Shown piece after piece: positions 16,018-25,033 of a stretch of 64,000 nt of DNA. Position numbers and translations under genes: made by a program. Every line of letters starts with the position of its first letter. Position 1 is the stretch's first letter. The stretch spans positions 1 through 64,000 of the forward strand of contig JARFNK010000004.1 of the NCBI GenBank assembly GCA_029167225.1, written 5' to 3'. Under the pieces are notes generated by a model that had not been told where the DNA came from, did not search any database, and saw only the letters and a program-made list of their open reading frames with translations. Origin of the DNA: Sphingobium arseniciresistens (lineage in GTDB: Bacteria; Pseudomonadota; Alphaproteobacteria; Sphingomonadales; Sphingomonadaceae).

Positions 16018-18062
16018 GCATCTTTCGTCACGACACGCTCGGTTCCTGGACGAGGGGCGGCCAGGCCATCGTTCACAACGTCCGGATGACCACCCAGGTC
16101 TTCTACCAGACCTTCCTTGCAGGCTTGGTGATCTGGATTGGCGGTGTCATCTGGTACGCGTTTGAGAAATCGTCTGAGTACGAACGCTTCGTACTGGTGA
16201 AGCTTGGCCAGGCCGCCTTCATGGGGGATGCCGTTCCGGGCAATGTCACCCCAATCCTGTTCAAGACGCCGGAGGGCAAACAATACTGGACAAGCCCTAA
16301 GGCGCTCCTTGATTCCGGCCTCGCCCACAAGACGCTCGAAGCTTTTGAGACCGATCTTCTGCATGGTGCGGCGATATCCGGGTTGTTCGCGCTGGCCATG
16401 CTCGGGTGGGCCTGGTTCTATTTCACCAGGACGGGGAAAGGCCTCGGCTCCAATCAGTTTCTGCGCGGGGCGCGGTTCGGCACGGTGCGGCAGGTCCGCC
16501 GCGCGCTATGGCGTTACGCCAAGGGTAGCTTCGACATCGGCGGCGTCAATGTGCCCGACGCCTTCGAACCCGAACATATCCTGATCTGCGGTGCGCCCGG
16601 CACCGGCAAGACCAACATCATCGTCAAGATGCTTGACGGCATCCGGAAGCGAAAGCGTCGTGCGATCGTCTATGACACGGCCGGCACCTTCGTCGAAAAA
16701 TTCTACCGCCCGGGGATCGACGTGCTGCTCAATCCGCTCGATGCACGGGCGGATTGCTGGTCGCCCTGGGTCGACGTCCCGAGGGACTATCATTACGACC
16801 AGATCGCCGAGTCCACGATCCCTGACAAGACCGGCGATCCCTTCTGGGCAAAGGCGGCGCGCGGTACGCTGGTCGCCGTGCTGCGGAAGCTGGCTCGGCA
16901 GGAACGCACCCTCGTTTCGATTCTGCTCGACACGCTGCTGCGCTCCAAGCTGAAGGACCTCGCAGCCTTTGCCGCCGGCACTGATGCGGCGGCATTCATC
17001 TCGACCGAGGGTGAACGCACCAGCGCCGGTATCCAGGCTGAGCTTGCCTCCGTCATGCGCAGCTTCTCCTACCTCGACGATACTGCGGATGGCTTCTCGA
17101 TCCGGGACTGGGTTGCCAACGAGAAGGACGACAGCTGGCTCTTCATTACCGTCAAGGCGGACCAGCTTCCTTCGCTGCGTCCCCTGATCACGGTATGGCT
17201 CGACATCGCGATCAGCGCGATCATGAGCATGACGCCCGATCGCAACCGGCGCCTCTATTGCGTCATCGACGAGCTACCGACGCTCCAGCGCCTGCCCTCT
17301 CTCGGCGATTTCCTCGCCCGCGCCAGGAAGTATGGAGGCTGCGGTATCCTCGGCTTCCAGAGCTATCCACAGCTCGAGGCAACCTACGGTATTCAGGATG
17401 CCGCGGCGATCACCGGCTACTGCTCGACCTGGGTGGCTCTCCGCGCCAACGACACCCCCACCGCGAAGCATGTCAGCGAGAACCTGGGCCAGGTCGAGCA
17501 GGTCGAGGCGAACGAGGGCATGTCCTACGGTGTGAACGACATGCGCGATGGTGTGAACCTCTCGCGCATGCAGGTAACCCGACCGTTGGTGATGCACACC
17601 GAGGTCACAAACCTGCCAAACCTCATGGGCTATCTGCGGTTCGGCCGCAGCCTTCCGGTGGTCCGGTTCGAGGATAGCTACAACAAGGTCTCGTCCATCG
17701 GCGAGGCGTTCGAGGAGCGGGGCACCGCGCCCATTCGGATGACGGTTCCAACGCCATCGGTGCCCCCTGCACCGGCGGCGGCGACATCACCAGCCAAGCC
17801 GAAAGTCACCCCTACGAAGCGGCGGCGCGCCACCCCCAGCGATCCAGTGGCCGAACTGCCATTGGTACCGCCAGGCGACGCTACGGGACCGACCGGCATA
17901 CCCTCCGATGAAGCGGAGGCGGCTCCTCCGACCGACAACGGCCGGGAAGGGGAAGCAAGCAACCCACCACCACCGCTCGAGCTATTCGGGAAGCCGGCTG
18001 GCTTCCGTCTCAGTCAGCACGGCCGCCATGACGGCGCTCGCAATGCAGCGAGGCCGGCATGA
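16014..18062 (+). CDS. Type IV coupling protein, TrwB/TraD family
   Basis: The 682-aa protein has two N-terminal membrane helices (about residues 26-50, LAGLVIWIGGVIWYAF, and 118-140, ISGLFALAMLGWAWFYF), then a cytosolic ATPase. Walker A is GAPGTGKT near residues 193-200; Walker B is LYCVIDELPTLQ near 415. The C-terminal 130 residues are Pro-rich and disordered. Coupling proteins are hexameric DNA pumps that link relaxosome and secretion channel. It lies between the RHH and relaxase genes, overlapping both by four bases. No secretion-channel genes are in this window, so the element may depend on channel genes elsewhere. Confidence 0.9.
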   Translation: MSIFRHDTLGSWTRGGQAIVHNVRMTTQVFYQTFLAGLVIWIGGVIWYAFEKSSEYERFVLVKLGQAAFMGDAVPGNVTPILFKTPEGKQYWTSPKALLDSGLAHKTLEAFETDLLHGAAISGLFALAMLGWAWFYFTRTGKGLGSNQFLRGARFGTVRQVRRALWRYAKGSFDIGGVNVPDAFEPEHILICGAPGTGKTNIIVKMLDGIRKRKRRAIVYDTAGTFVEKFYRPGIDVLLNPLDARADCWSPWVDVPRDYHYDQIAESTIPDKTGDPFWAKAARGTLVAVLRKLARQERTLVSILLDTLLRSKLKDLAAFAAGTDAAAFISTEGERTSAGIQAELASVMRSFSYLDDTADGFSIRDWVANEKDDSWLFITVKADQLPSLRPLITVWLDIAISAIMSMTPDRNRRLYCVIDELPTLQRLPSLGDFLARARKYGGCGILGFQSYPQLEATYGIQDAAAITGYCSTWVALRANDTPTAKHVSENLGQVEQVEANEGMSYGVNDMRDGVNLSRMQVTRPLVMHTEVTNLPNLMGYLRFGRSLPVVRFEDSYNKVSSIGEAFEERGTAPIRMTVPTPSVPPAPAAATSPAKPKVTPTKRRRATPSDPVAELPLVPPGDATGPTGIPSDEAEAAPPTDNGREGEASNPPPPLELFGKPAGFRLSQHGRHDGARNAARPA

Positions 18063-21034
18063 TCAATCCCATCCGTCTCAAGGGCAAACCCGCCAACATC
18101 GCCCGCTATTACACGGTCGGCGACTACTATACCAAGGGCGCCGACGAGCATTCCGAGTGGGGCGGCAAGATCGCCACCGAACTGGGACTGGAAGGTGAGG
18201 TCGACCCCGCCGTCTTCAAGGAACTCTTAGCCGGAAAGGTCGGAGAGCAGCAACTCGGTCGTCGCCGGAAAGACGGTAACATCCAGCATCATCCCGGGTG
18301 GGACTTCGCGGTCAACGCACCAAAATCGGTATCGATCATGGCACTGGTGGCTGGTGATGACCGGATCATCGAGGCCCATGAGCAGGCGGTCGGTGTCGCA
18401 CTTACCTATCTCGAGGAACATGCCACGATGCGGCACCGCGTCGATGGCGAAGTCACCGAGAAGACGACCGGACGGCTGATCTGGGCGCGCTTCACCGAGC
18501 ATGCGTCGCGCGAACTCGATCCTCATCTTCACACGCACGTCGTCGTCATGAACATCACCGACGAGCGGGATGGAGCGAAGAAGGTCAGCCTGGAAACGCG
18601 TGCCATGTTCGCCGAACAGATGGCGGCCGGGCAGGTGTATCGCAATGAGCTGGCACATCTCCTGCGCGAGCGCGGCTATGATATCGAATTCGACCCGCGT
18701 CGTGGCCTGTTCGAGATCAGGGGCGTCCCGAAGGACCTGATCTCGGACATGTCCCAGCGCGCCGAACAGATTGACGCGCATGCAAAAGAGCATGGTCTGA
18801 CCGGGCAGGCGGCACGGCAGAAATCCTTCTATGCCACCCGTGGCCCGAAGCAGAAAGTCTCCCTCGAAGAGCTCCATCAGCGGTGGGACGGGCGGCTGGG
18901 CCAACATGCCGAGACGGTGAAGGACGTGCGTGCCGACGCCGAGACGATCGGTGAGCGTCGTATCGAGGTCGAGGCGCAGACGGCGGCGCGGGCCATGCTG
19001 TTCGGGCTGCGCCAGTCGGAAGGTAAGGAAGCGGTCAATAATCTCGGTCTGCTGCTACAGACGGCCTTGGCTTCGCACGTAGGCGAGGTTCGGCTCTCCG
19101 ATGTCCGTCCCGGGGTCGACGAGCATCAGGCACGGGCCAAACTTCTTGAAACCCGTCATCGCACCGGCGACGAGATTCACACACGTGGTCGGACATCGCG
19201 CAGGACAGCGCGTCTCGAAGTGGCGCTCTCCGATCATCTTGCCCTGGCCCTCACAGACGCGAGCCCCCTGGCATCTATCGAAGCCCTCAGGGATGCAGGT
19301 CTAGCTCACAACCTCAATCCCGAGCAGCGGACGGCCTTGATTCACCTCGGTCGGAGCGAAGACCGGATCGTGGGTGTCCATGGCGTCGCCGGCTCGGGCA
19401 AGTCGACTATCATCGGCGCGTTACGAGAAGCTGCGGGTGAGGACGCGATCCTCATCGCCCTCGCTCCGACTTCCTCGGCGGCAGCGGAACTTGGAAAGAA
19501 GGCCGGCATCGAATCGCGCACCGTTGCCAGTCTCCTCGCGAGCGGCGGCGCGAGACTCGATGAAAGCCATGTCCTTGTCGTCGACGAGGCCGGGCAGCTT
19601 GGCAACCGTCAGGCGGTGCGCCTGCTGGAAATCAGCAGGACCACCGGTGCGCGTCTTCTACTGATTGGTGACACTCGTCAGACGGGAGCGATTGAGCAAG
19701 GCAAGCCGTTCTGGTTGATGCAACGTCTCGGCTTGCCGAAAGCCGAACTCCGGGAACCGATCCGGCAGGAAACGGACAAGATGACCCAGGCCGTGCGGTT
19801 GGCACGGCTCCAGAATTATGACGGTTCGCTTTCCTCTCTGGACAAGGTGACGACAGGGGAGAGCGGCGAAATGCTTGCCGCTTCGCTAGTTGCCGACTGG
19901 ACACGCCTTACTCCGGAGAACCGCGAGAAGACGAACATTCTCGTGCTTGAGAACGCGACCCGCCTGATTGTGAACACCAAGGTTCGCGAGGCGCTAAAGA
20001 CGGAGGGGGCGATCGCGGCCGAGGAAACCCGGCTGTCGATTTTGTCGCCGTCCGGCATGACAGAGCAGGAGAAGCACTTCGCGCGCTTCTACTCTCGCGG
20101 TCAGGTCGTCGTGTTCTCCCGCGACAATGTCGGGCTCGGGATCGCCCGAGATGCCGAGTACAAGGTGGTTGGTGTGGGGCGAGACGCTCGAGGGCGTCAG
20201 ACCGTCAACCTGGTCGATGAGCATGGCCGCACCATCCAATGGGATCCCCGTCTGGGGCGGGCCTCCCAGATCAACGTGTTCAAGGAGGAGCAACGCGACC
20301 TGGCCGCCGGCGACCGGATACAATGGCGTCTGGTCAACAAGGAACTCGATCTCAAGAATGCGGAGCGAGGCACCGTAGAGCGCCTCGACGGCGCGCTTGC
20401 CACAATCCGATGGGATCGGGACGGGCGGAGCCAGGAAATCGATCTCTCCCAGCACAAGAACTGGGACCATGGCTATGGCGAAACCGTGTACTCGGCGCAG
20501 TCCAAGACCTATGACCGGGTGTACGTGCTGGCGCCCGTCAACTCGCCGCTCGTTACCGGGCAGAACTTCTACACCGCGATCACCCGCGCGAGATTCGGGG
20601 TCAGCCTGTGGACCGAGAATCGGCAAAAGCTGGTCGAAAAACTAAAGCAGCGTACGGGCGAGAAGACGTCTTCCCTTCAGGGATTGGGGCGGATCGATCG
20701 GGACAGTGTGAAGGGCCGGTCGGCCCGCCACACCGAGCGCTGGGACAAGCTCCGCGCCGAGCAACGCGCCGAACGCGCCGAGCGTAAGGACAAGCCGGCG
20801 GCGCAACGTGAATCTGCGAAGAGCACTCAACCCACCGGATTGGCTGAGCGCATAGCGGATCGTGCGCTGTCGGCTGCATCCTTCATGGATCGGTGGGTTA
20901 TATCTCTTCTCGATCGAAGTTCCCATAGAGGCGATGACCGGGAAGACGGCCGCGCCGCTGCCTCCGCGCATCAGCCGCCTTCCGAACCTGCCCACGCTCC
21001 TTCCCAGGATCATGGAGGCGGCCATGATCGCTGA
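18059..21034 (+). CDS. MobF-family conjugative relaxase-helicase, TrwC/TraI type
   Basis: The N-terminal relaxase domain (1-300) has paired catalytic tyrosines in ARYYTVGDYYTKG and the histidine metal triad in DPHLHTHVVVMN (H156, H158, H160 region). The 5'-3' helicase domain follows with Walker A GVAGSGKS near residues 442-450 and VLVVDEAGQLG as motif II. A basic Arg/Lys/Glu-rich tail begins about 875. At 991 aa it is close to TrwC (966 aa) and much shorter than F TraI. It nicks oriT and unwinds the transferred strand. Overlaps trwB-like stop (ATGA). Confidence 0.92.
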   Translation: MINPIRLKGKPANIARYYTVGDYYTKGADEHSEWGGKIATELGLEGEVDPAVFKELLAGKVGEQQLGRRRKDGNIQHHPGWDFAVNAPKSVSIMALVAGDDRIIEAHEQAVGVALTYLEEHATMRHRVDGEVTEKTTGRLIWARFTEHASRELDPHLHTHVVVMNITDERDGAKKVSLETRAMFAEQMAAGQVYRNELAHLLRERGYDIEFDPRRGLFEIRGVPKDLISDMSQRAEQIDAHAKEHGLTGQAARQKSFYATRGPKQKVSLEELHQRWDGRLGQHAETVKDVRADAETIGERRIEVEAQTAARAMLFGLRQSEGKEAVNNLGLLLQTALASHVGEVRLSDVRPGVDEHQARAKLLETRHRTGDEIHTRGRTSRRTARLEVALSDHLALALTDASPLASIEALRDAGLAHNLNPEQRTALIHLGRSEDRIVGVHGVAGSGKSTIIGALREAAGEDAILIALAPTSSAAAELGKKAGIESRTVASLLASGGARLDESHVLVVDEAGQLGNRQAVRLLEISRTTGARLLLIGDTRQTGAIEQGKPFWLMQRLGLPKAELREPIRQETDKMTQAVRLARLQNYDGSLSSLDKVTTGESGEMLAASLVADWTRLTPENREKTNILVLENATRLIVNTKVREALKTEGAIAAEETRLSILSPSGMTEQEKHFARFYSRGQVVVFSRDNVGLGIARDAEYKVVGVGRDARGRQTVNLVDEHGRTIQWDPRLGRASQINVFKEEQRDLAAGDRIQWRLVNKELDLKNAERGTVERLDGALATIRWDRDGRSQEIDLSQHKNWDHGYGETVYSAQSKTYDRVYVLAPVNSPLVTGQNFYTAITRARFGVSLWTENRQKLVEKLKQRTGEKTSSLQGLGRIDRDSVKGRSARHTERWDKLRAEQRAERAERKDKPAAQRESAKSTQPTGLAERIADRALSAASFMDRWVISLLDRSSHRGDDREDGRAAASAHQPPSEPAHAPSQDHGGGHDR

Positions 21035-21572
21035 TTGGGCTATATGGTTTGTCGCCGTCGGAGCTGTGCTCCTTTTCTGGTTCCTTCGTGGTTCCCGCAT
21101 TCCGGTCAAACACAGATGGCGGCGTCGACAGGCACGCATCATGTGCCGGCAGTTGCAGGGCCGAGATCGCTCCCAACCCCCGGCGGTAGTTTTCGCCCGA
21201 TTGCGCCGCATGGATCCCCTGGCCTTCGAGGAGCTACTCCTGGAATGCTTCGAACGTCGGGCGATCGAAGTGGTCCGGAACCAGCGCTACACGGGCGATG
21301 GAGGAATCGATGGAAAGGTAAGGATCTGCGGCTGGGTCTGGCTCGTCCAAGCGAAGCGCTACGCAGATACGATACGCCCAGAACATGTTGAAGCATTCGC
21401 GCGACTATGCGCCGCTCAGAGTATGCCGGGCCTCTTCATTCACACCGGACGAACCGGGCCATCAACCCGCACGCTGCTCAATCGTCATCCGCATATCCAG
21501 ATCATATCTGGAGAACAGCTTCTGGCCCTCATTCGAGGTGAACCCGTCTTGGTCAGGGGGAAGCGTATATGA
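21024..21572 (+). CDS. Membrane-anchored Mrr-type restriction endonuclease-like protein
   Basis: I start at the ATG at 21024, with GGAGG six bases upstream and inside the end of the relaxase gene. Residues 3-22 (WAIWFVAVGAVLLFWFLRG) form one membrane helix. The domain after residue 55 matches the Mrr_cat fold: DPLAFEELLLECFERRAIEV, GDGGIDGKV, then VWLVQAKRY with the D...QxK catalytic set, and a C-terminal FIHTGRTGPSTR. Such anchored Mrr-like proteins occur in transfer regions. The target could be entering foreign DNA or DNA being processed in transfer. Tightly packed with its neighbours. Confidence 0.8.
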   Translation: MIADWAIWFVAVGAVLLFWFLRGSRIPVKHRWRRRQARIMCRQLQGRDRSQPPAVVFARLRRMDPLAFEELLLECFERRAIEVVRNQRYTGDGGIDGKVRICGWVWLVQAKRYADTIRPEHVEAFARLCAAQSMPGLFIHTGRTGPSTRTLLNRHPHIQIISGEQLLALIRGEPVLVRGKRI

Positions 21573-22177
21573 GCCGCCTGACCACGCTTCATTATTGGCG
21601 GCCCGTATCAGGCGTATTGCCGTCGCTTGTAGCTGGCCTTGTTCTTCTATCCGGTCCGAGTGCAGCGGCGTCTCGTTCGATCAGATCTGCAATCGAAGAA
21701 CGAGAAATCGCGCGATGTATTCAGTTTGCATCAGCAGGCAGAGCATGGCTTGAGAAAACGCTGTGGGGCCTACGCGATCAGGAGGCCGGATGGATCGGTG
21801 CTGAAGTGCCGAACACTAACGGTACGCACGACCTTGGTCCTCTCCAGGTGAATAGCTTTTGGGTGACCAAGCTCTCTGTGCTGGTCGACCGTGATCCCGG
21901 TCTCGTGCGTAACTGGCTGATCAATGACCCTTGCTTCAACGTGCAGGCGGCCAAGTGGATATTCCTGTCGGGGTTGCGGATCAGCGGAAGTTATTGGGAG
22001 GCCGTGGGCGTCTATCACAGCCCGACACCATGGCGGCAGGAGCGCTATCGTAGAAATGTAGCACGGCGCCTGGTTTCAAGGTTCGGGGCAAACGTATTTT
22101 CACCCCTTCCACAGCGACCCGTCCCTCAACCCCTGGAAGGCAGTTCGTCTGCACCGGTTCCGGGGAGGCCGAAATGA
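21569..22177 (+). CDS. Lytic transglycosylase, VirB1-like
   Basis: An N-terminal Sec signal or anchor (LPSLVAGLVLLSGPSAAAS) is followed by an SLT-type domain: LRDQEAGWIGAEVPNTNGTH with catalytic Glu near residue 71, then DLGPLQVNSFWVTKL. The NGTHDLGPLQVNS block is typical of the conjugation-associated class. The enzyme cuts peptidoglycan to let a transfer apparatus through. ATGA overlap with the Mrr-like gene puts it in the transfer operon. It is the only envelope-level transfer function visible here. Confidence 0.8.
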   Translation: MSRLTTLHYWRPVSGVLPSLVAGLVLLSGPSAAASRSIRSAIEEREIARCIQFASAGRAWLEKTLWGLRDQEAGWIGAEVPNTNGTHDLGPLQVNSFWVTKLSVLVDRDPGLVRNWLINDPCFNVQAAKWIFLSGLRISGSYWEAVGVYHSPTPWRQERYRRNVARRLVSRFGANVFSPLPQRPVPQPLEGSSSAPVPGRPK

Positions 22178-22356
22178 ACGGTCCGAGCGAAGAGCCCCGC
22201 GCCTCCCGAAGTCCCGAAGACGATCTGAACGAGCGGATTCTTCGCATAGCAGCCGCGATCGGCCGGCACCTTGCGAGGCAAGAGTTAGCGCGAAGAGCGG
22301 GCGCAACGGGTGTGGCTGAAATAGGCGATGCCCCATTGGAAGGGCAGGAAGAATGA
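22174..22356 (+). CDS. Small hypothetical protein of the transfer operon
   Basis: A 60-aa protein, MNGPSEEPRASRSPEDDLNE followed by a helix (RILRIAAAIGRHLARQELAR). It starts inside the transglycosylase stop (ATGA), so it is almost certainly translated. No family recognised; a small helical partner is all that can be said. Confidence 0.55.
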   Translation: MNGPSEEPRASRSPEDDLNERILRIAAAIGRHLARQELARRAGATGVAEIGDAPLEGQEE

Positions 22357-22359
22357 GCT

Positions 22360-22644
22360 ATGGTTGTAGCCGAAATAGCAGAGGCTTTGGATGTGCGCAC
22401 GTGGCAGCTTCAGGAAGCTAAGGACCAACTCAGCGAGGTGATCGAAACGGCGCAGGTGCGTGGCCCTCAGATGATCACCCGCCACGGCCGTCCTCGTGCG
22501 GTGCTGCTTTCTGCTGAAGAATACTTGGCGATGACGTCCGATAGGCCGGACTTCAAGGAGTGGCTGCTGGGCGGCCCCAAGGCAAATCTTGCACTGCCTG
22601 AATCGGCATTCAAAGCGACAGGGGAGGCTAAGGTTGAAAAGTAA
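22360..22644 (+). CDS. Phd/YefM-type antitoxin
   Basis: The 94-aa protein carries the antitoxin DNA-binding fold: WQLQEAKDQLSEVIETAQVR, then PQMITRHGRPRAVLLSAEEY. The C-terminal 35 residues (from DRPDFKEWLLGGP) are the flexible part that normally wraps the toxin. Family members bind their own promoter as dimers. It starts three bases after the preceding stop and overlaps the PIN-domain gene, forming the usual antitoxin-toxin order. Likely role: keeping the mobile element in the population. Confidence 0.85.
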   Translation: MVVAEIAEALDVRTWQLQEAKDQLSEVIETAQVRGPQMITRHGRPRAVLLSAEEYLAMTSDRPDFKEWLLGGPKANLALPESAFKATGEAKVEK

Positions 22645-23098
22645 CGATAGCTTCCTCCTGAATACCGATGTGCTGTTCGAGACACGCAGAGAGCCGATGC
22701 ATCCGAATGTGAAGCGGTTTCTGAAAGAGACGTCAGTAAACAGGCTATTCCTAAGCCCTCTCAGTTTGGGCGAACTCCGTCGGCAAGCACGGAATTCACG
22801 CGATATCGATACACAAACGGAATCTCACTTCGACAACTGGCTGGATGAGGCAAAGAGTATCTTCGAGGAAAGACTGTTGCCGATCGATGCCGATGTGGCC
22901 GACATATGGAGCATTGTCCGAAATGACGACATCCGTTCGGTCACCGCTTCGCTTATTGCTGCCACAGCGGCATCGAACAATCTCATCCTCGTTACTCGAA
23001 CTGCCGAGGATGCTGCGGGGATGAAAGTTCGGACCTTGAATCCCTGGCATGCAGCCTACCGCACGAGGCCGGCACCACCGACCGGAGACGTATCTTGA
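22634..23098 (+). CDS. PIN-domain VapC/FitB-like toxin with altered active-site residues
   Basis: The start is TTG at 22634 with GGAGG about 8 nt upstream, inside the antitoxin gene. The PIN fold is clear: LLNTDVLFE, LSLGELRRQ (E47), PIDADVADIW, SLIAATAASNNLILVTRTAED (D126). In active VapC/FitB proteins the first strand reads LLDTNVLSE and the third acidic residue precedes xLIAATA. Here the first is N10 (with D12 two residues on) and the third is A105. Two of four metal-binding carboxylates are therefore changed, so ribonuclease activity may be weak or absent. The TTGA junction with the recombinase gene implies co-translation. Confidence 0.8.
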   Translation: MKSNDSFLLNTDVLFETRREPMHPNVKRFLKETSVNRLFLSPLSLGELRRQARNSRDIDTQTESHFDNWLDEAKSIFEERLLPIDADVADIWSIVRNDDIRSVTASLIAATAASNNLILVTRTAEDAAGMKVRTLNPWHAAYRTRPAPPTGDVS

Positions 23099-24756
23099 CC
23101 CGTACTGCACTTTACGCCCGCTACTCGAGCGATATGCAAAGTCAGACTTCGATAGACGACCAGTTCGCCATTTGCCGCGATCAGGCCGTAAGGGAGGGTC
23201 GGCGCATCATCGGAACTTATCAGGATGCCGCAATCTCTGGCGCCTCTGTGATTCTGAGGCCGGGTATCCAGTCATTGCTCCAGGACGCACAACTCGGCAA
23301 ATTCGACACGATCCTTGCCGAAGCGCTTGATCGCATTTCCAGAGATCAGGCTGATGTCGCGACGTTGTACAAGCACTTTCAGTTTGCCGGTGTTAAACTG
23401 ATTACCATCGCTGAAGGCGAGATATCGGAGCTGCATGTAGGACTGAAGGGAACGATGAACGCCCTTTTCCTCAAGGACCTCGCGAAGAAAACGCATCGAG
23501 GGCTACGGGGGCGGGTCGAGAAGGGCAAATCGGGCGGCGGCCTGTGCTACGGATACGATGTTCTCAAGAGGGTCGATGCGAGCGGCGAATTGGTTCGTGG
23601 CGAGAGATCGATCAATGAGGCGGAGGCTCTGGTCGTTCAACGGATATTTCGAGAGTTCTCCAACGGGAAGAGTCCTCGAGCGATCGCGTGCGACCTTAAT
23701 CGCGACAACATCCCTGGCCCATTCGGCAAACAGTGGTCCGATACGACCATAAGAGGTCATGCTGCGCGCAAGACCGGCATCCTTCACAACGAACTCTACA
23801 TTGGCGTTCTGGTTTGGAATCGTCAAAGGTTTATCAAGAACCCCTCGACAGGGAAGCGGGTCTCCAGGCCCAACCCTGAGTCGGAATGGATCAGGAAGGA
23901 CGTGCCGGAAATGCGCATCCTGACTGACGAACTGTGGCAGGCGGCACGTCAGCGTGCCGAAGAAATCGGTGAACGCTATAAAGCGGTAGCGGACGGGCTC
24001 CGTGCATCTAAGGGCAAAAGGCTTCGTGATCTGCACCGACCGGTTTTCCTGTTTTCAGGTATGATCGAGTGCGGGGTTTGTGGTGGGAACTGCACCATCA
24101 TCGTGAATGATCGATATGGCTGCAACAATCACTTCCGGAAGGGCACCTGCGGCAATAATCGGACGATCCGGCGTGAGGTGCTCGAAAAACGTGCACTGAA
24201 TGGAATATCGGACCGGCTCGTTTCAGCGGACGCGGTCAAGCAGGCGGTCGCGAGCTACATCGAGCAAATCAATGCCGCCAACCGGGAGCAGCGTGCTCAG
24301 GCGGAGCTGGACCGCCGCAGTTTGGACAAGGTCGAACGCGCGATCGCGGGAATTCTCTCTGCGATCGAGGACGGCATGTATCAGCCATCCATGAAAGCGC
24401 GATTGGACGATCTAGAAAGACAGCGGGATGATCTTCAGCATCGAAACGTCGAGCATTCAGTGGCGGTGCCGGATATTCACCCCAATGTCGCTGAACTGTA
24501 TCGGAGGCGTGTCGCCTATCTGATCGATGCGCTGAAAAATCCGGCTCTTCGTGATGAGGTAGCCCAGGACATTCGATCGATCGTTGGGAAAATCATTATC
24601 TCACCCGGCCCCGACCGCGGGCAGGTTTACGCCGAGTTGTGCGGTGAACTTATGGGAATTCTCAATGCTGTAAGCAAGGAAGGCGGGGGAGGGGGCCTAC
24701 TATACCAACGGGGACTGCGCCCTCCCGCAACCAACAGACACATACACCCCGAATAG
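23095..24756 (+). CDS. Large serine recombinase (integrase/excisionase of the element)
   Basis: Start TTG, overlapping the toxin stop. The resolvase domain starts TRTALYARYSSDMQSQTSID with the nucleophile at S11. A recombinase domain follows (AKKTHRGLRGRVEKGKSGGG, LNRDNIPGPFGKQWSDTTIR), then a zinc ribbon with cysteines in ECGVCGGNCTII and YGCNNHFRKGTCGNN (about 324-365) and a coiled-coil. At 553 aa it has the normal length of large serine integrases. It lies at the right end of the mobile block and is the likely agent of integration; the attachment site should lie just beyond. Confidence 0.9.
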   Translation: MTRTALYARYSSDMQSQTSIDDQFAICRDQAVREGRRIIGTYQDAAISGASVILRPGIQSLLQDAQLGKFDTILAEALDRISRDQADVATLYKHFQFAGVKLITIAEGEISELHVGLKGTMNALFLKDLAKKTHRGLRGRVEKGKSGGGLCYGYDVLKRVDASGELVRGERSINEAEALVVQRIFREFSNGKSPRAIACDLNRDNIPGPFGKQWSDTTIRGHAARKTGILHNELYIGVLVWNRQRFIKNPSTGKRVSRPNPESEWIRKDVPEMRILTDELWQAARQRAEEIGERYKAVADGLRASKGKRLRDLHRPVFLFSGMIECGVCGGNCTIIVNDRYGCNNHFRKGTCGNNRTIRREVLEKRALNGISDRLVSADAVKQAVASYIEQINAANREQRAQAELDRRSLDKVERAIAGILSAIEDGMYQPSMKARLDDLERQRDDLQHRNVEHSVAVPDIHPNVAELYRRRVAYLIDALKNPALRDEVAQDIRSIVGKIIISPGPDRGQVYAELCGELMGILNAVSKEGGGGGLLYQRGLRPPATNRHIHPE

Positions 24757-24779
24757 CCCCGGACCAAAACGCCGGGGCT
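24755..24779 (+). terminator. Stem-loop at the end of the transfer/recombinase operon
   Basis: AGCCCCGG and CCGGGGCT are perfect 8-bp arms around a 9-nt loop, beginning within the recombinase stop codon. No T-run follows. Bases 24780-25033 after it hold no gene that I can support; they are where the attachment site is to be sought. Confidence 0.5.
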
Positions 24780-25033
24780 GTCCGCGTTCACGCCCTGCGG
24801 CACGCCCAACGCTCCCCGCAGGAAACGACGCAGAAAACGACAAGGCACGACGCCGTGGGCAACGATCGTACCGCACCGCGCGACCCGCTTTACCCAACGC
24901 CGATCTCACGATGCCCCCTCACTATTGCCGCATAGCTTCCTCACCATTCCCATATACGCTGGACGCCTCGTACAACTTTCGCATCAGAAGCGCTGATTTG
25001 ATTCACTCTGCCCTACCGCCGACGGAGGTGGTG

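Noticed and set aside
18059..21034. RecD/AAA helicase of a defence system
   Set aside because: The N-terminal tyrosines and HLHTH metal site identify a MobF relaxase.
24780..25033. tRNA gene as integration target of the recombinase
   Set aside because: No cloverleaf, no TTCGANTC-type T-loop and no CCA end; large serine recombinases need no tRNA.
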